A DNA stretch of 64,000 nt from Paracoccus subflavus (GTDB lineage: Bacteria; Pseudomonadota; Alphaproteobacteria; Rhodobacterales; Rhodobacteraceae), in assembly GCF_004310345.1 (NCBI RefSeq), contig NZ_SISK01000005.1, forward strand, positions 62,001 through 126,000, read 5' to 3'. The stretch's first letter is position 1. Every line of letters starts with the position of its first letter. A program made the translations under genes and the position numbers. The notes under the pieces were generated by a model. It saw nothing but the letters and a program-made list of their open reading frames with translations. It ran no database searches and was not told the origin of the DNA. Shown here piece by piece: positions 63,332 to 64,000 of this stretch.

Positions 63332-64000
63332 GTGTCTGTCCTTTCGATAAGCAGTTCCAGCGTCACGCCGACCGGGTTTGTCCCCCGTTCCAGCCTGCCG
63401 CGCATGATGGTGCCGGCAATGTCCACGACCTCGATCGGGATCGTGGCCCGGCCGGCCGTCAAGGTGGCGCCGTCCAGCCGCAATTCGGTGGCATGGCAGT
63501 CCATGCGGCCGCCACCCTCGAAGCGGACATGGTCGATGCTGCCCACGCCATGCAGACGGGCATCCCCGATGCCGTGGCACGCGCACAGCGTTTCGATGGC
63601 CGTCGTCACATCCTCTCCGGGCAGGACCCGGGCCAGCAGGCCCGTGACGCCGCCGCCGCCCTGCGGGGTGAACAGGGTGAAGGCCGTCTCGGGGTCCGGC
63701 AGCGCCTCGAACCAGGCATCCGGCGCGCCGATGCCGGCGACGCGGGCATCCGCCGCCAAAACGGACTCCGATGGCAGCAGGTGGCCCATCGTCCCGCCCC
63801 ATGTGCCGTGGCAATGCAGAAACGGCGCGCCATTCTTCCAGCCGACCGTCGCGGTGGCGCGTCCGATGGTGACGGGACCATGGGGCGCATGGAGGTCCGA
63901 ATACCAGGCCGCATGGATGCCGTCGGTCGATGGCGCGGGCAGCACGAAGCGCAGGGGATCGCAGGTCACGCCGTCCAGCCAGACCACGCCGCCCTTGCAG
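63328..64000 (-). CDS. DUF296/PPC-domain protein (5' end at or beyond window edge)
   Basis: At least 219 residues are encoded. Two copies of the plants-and-prokaryotes-conserved (PPC, DUF296) fold can be made out: FLHCHGTWGGTMGHLLPSES (about 57-76) and CACHGIGDARLHGVGSIDHV (about 134-153). The frame stays open to the last base, and the only start inside the window is a GTG at 63987, so the true start may lie further on. The family's role in bacteria is not known. Its coupling to an SDR suggests a small metabolic operon. Its stop overlaps the SDR start. Confidence 0.75.
   Translation of the reverse strand, partial: CKGGVVWLDGVTCDPLRFVLPAPSTDGIHAAWYSDLHAPHGPVTIGRATATVGWKNGAPFLHCHGTWGGTMGHLLPSESVLAADARVAGIGAPDAWFEALPDPETAFTLFTPQGGGGVTGLLARVLPGEDVTTAIETLCACHGIGDARLHGVGSIDHVRFEGGGRMDCHATELRLDGATLTAGRATIPIEVVDIAGTIMRGRLERGTNPVGVTLELLIERTDT

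Noticed and set aside
62549..63814. A 421-codon SDR with a long N-terminal extension
   Set aside because: The extension is the DUF296 gene in another phase. The SDR fold starts at ATG 63331, which overlaps the DUF296 stop.

Overview
The window is GC-rich DNA, densely packed on both strands and typical of an alphaproteobacterium. A complete PhyR-NepR-EcfG general stress response (GSR) locus, a glcDEF operon, a liv-type transporter cluster, TamA/TamB, a DUF2125 protein and a VPLPA-type C-terminal sorting signal together suggest the Rhodobacterales. A Paracoccus-like bacterium is my best guess, but this is inference from gene content. No rRNA, tRNA, insertion sequence, CRISPR array or phage gene was seen.

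Layout. 1-4.4 kb: end of a YihY/BrkB membrane protein, then phyR facing nepR-ecfG-histidine kinase. 4.4-8.7 kb: a pqiA-pqiA-pqiB-pqiC lipid-transport operon. 8.8-15.1 kb: an unusual accessory block with a cysteine-rich small protein, a subtilisin-like protease, a 71-residue protein and a PAP2/haloperoxidase-like enzyme, all divergent from a SARP-TPR regulator, which is followed by a convergent endo/exonuclease-phosphatase. 15.2-20.7 kb: CysQ-like phosphatase, PmbA/TldE, DUF2125 protein, glutathionyl-hydroquinone reductase and DoxX, the last two divergent from a LysR regulator. 22-30 kb: a small secreted protein, glucokinase, tamA-tamB. 30-34.5 kb: a CAP/RTX secreted protein and cysD-cysNC. 34.8-39 kb: AI-2E family transporter, nhaA and an SLC13 permease. 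39.2-44.4 kb: a Hint/RTX protein, katG and a VPLPA surface protein. 44.5-51.5 kb: glcF, glcE, glcD, glcC, glycerate kinase and a Crp/Fnr regulator. 51.5-60.5 kb: a seven-gene liv/acyl-CoA ligase cluster with a divergent LysR gene. 60.5-64 kb: a haem peroxidase, an SDR and a partial DUF296 protein.

How parts work together. The GSR locus encodes a partner-switching cascade: kinase, PhyR, NepR, then EcfG sigma factor. Elsewhere in the window I found two exact matches to the published EcfG promoter consensus (GGAAC-N16/17-CGTT). One lies before a small secreted protein (22.4 kb). The other lies about 8 nt before an apparent 68-nt small RNA that ends in a textbook terminator (30.15-30.22 kb). The stress regulon therefore seems to include a previously unannotated sRNA with a C-rich exposed loop, the most interesting item here.

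Two other untranslated regions look like structured RNA: a hairpin plus three-way junction before the Crp/Fnr gene (50.66-50.76 kb), and the nhaA leader (36.0 kb), which has mutually exclusive helices and may be a cation-sensing element. Several divergent regulator-target pairs have visible palindromic operators (glcC/glcD; LysR/livG).
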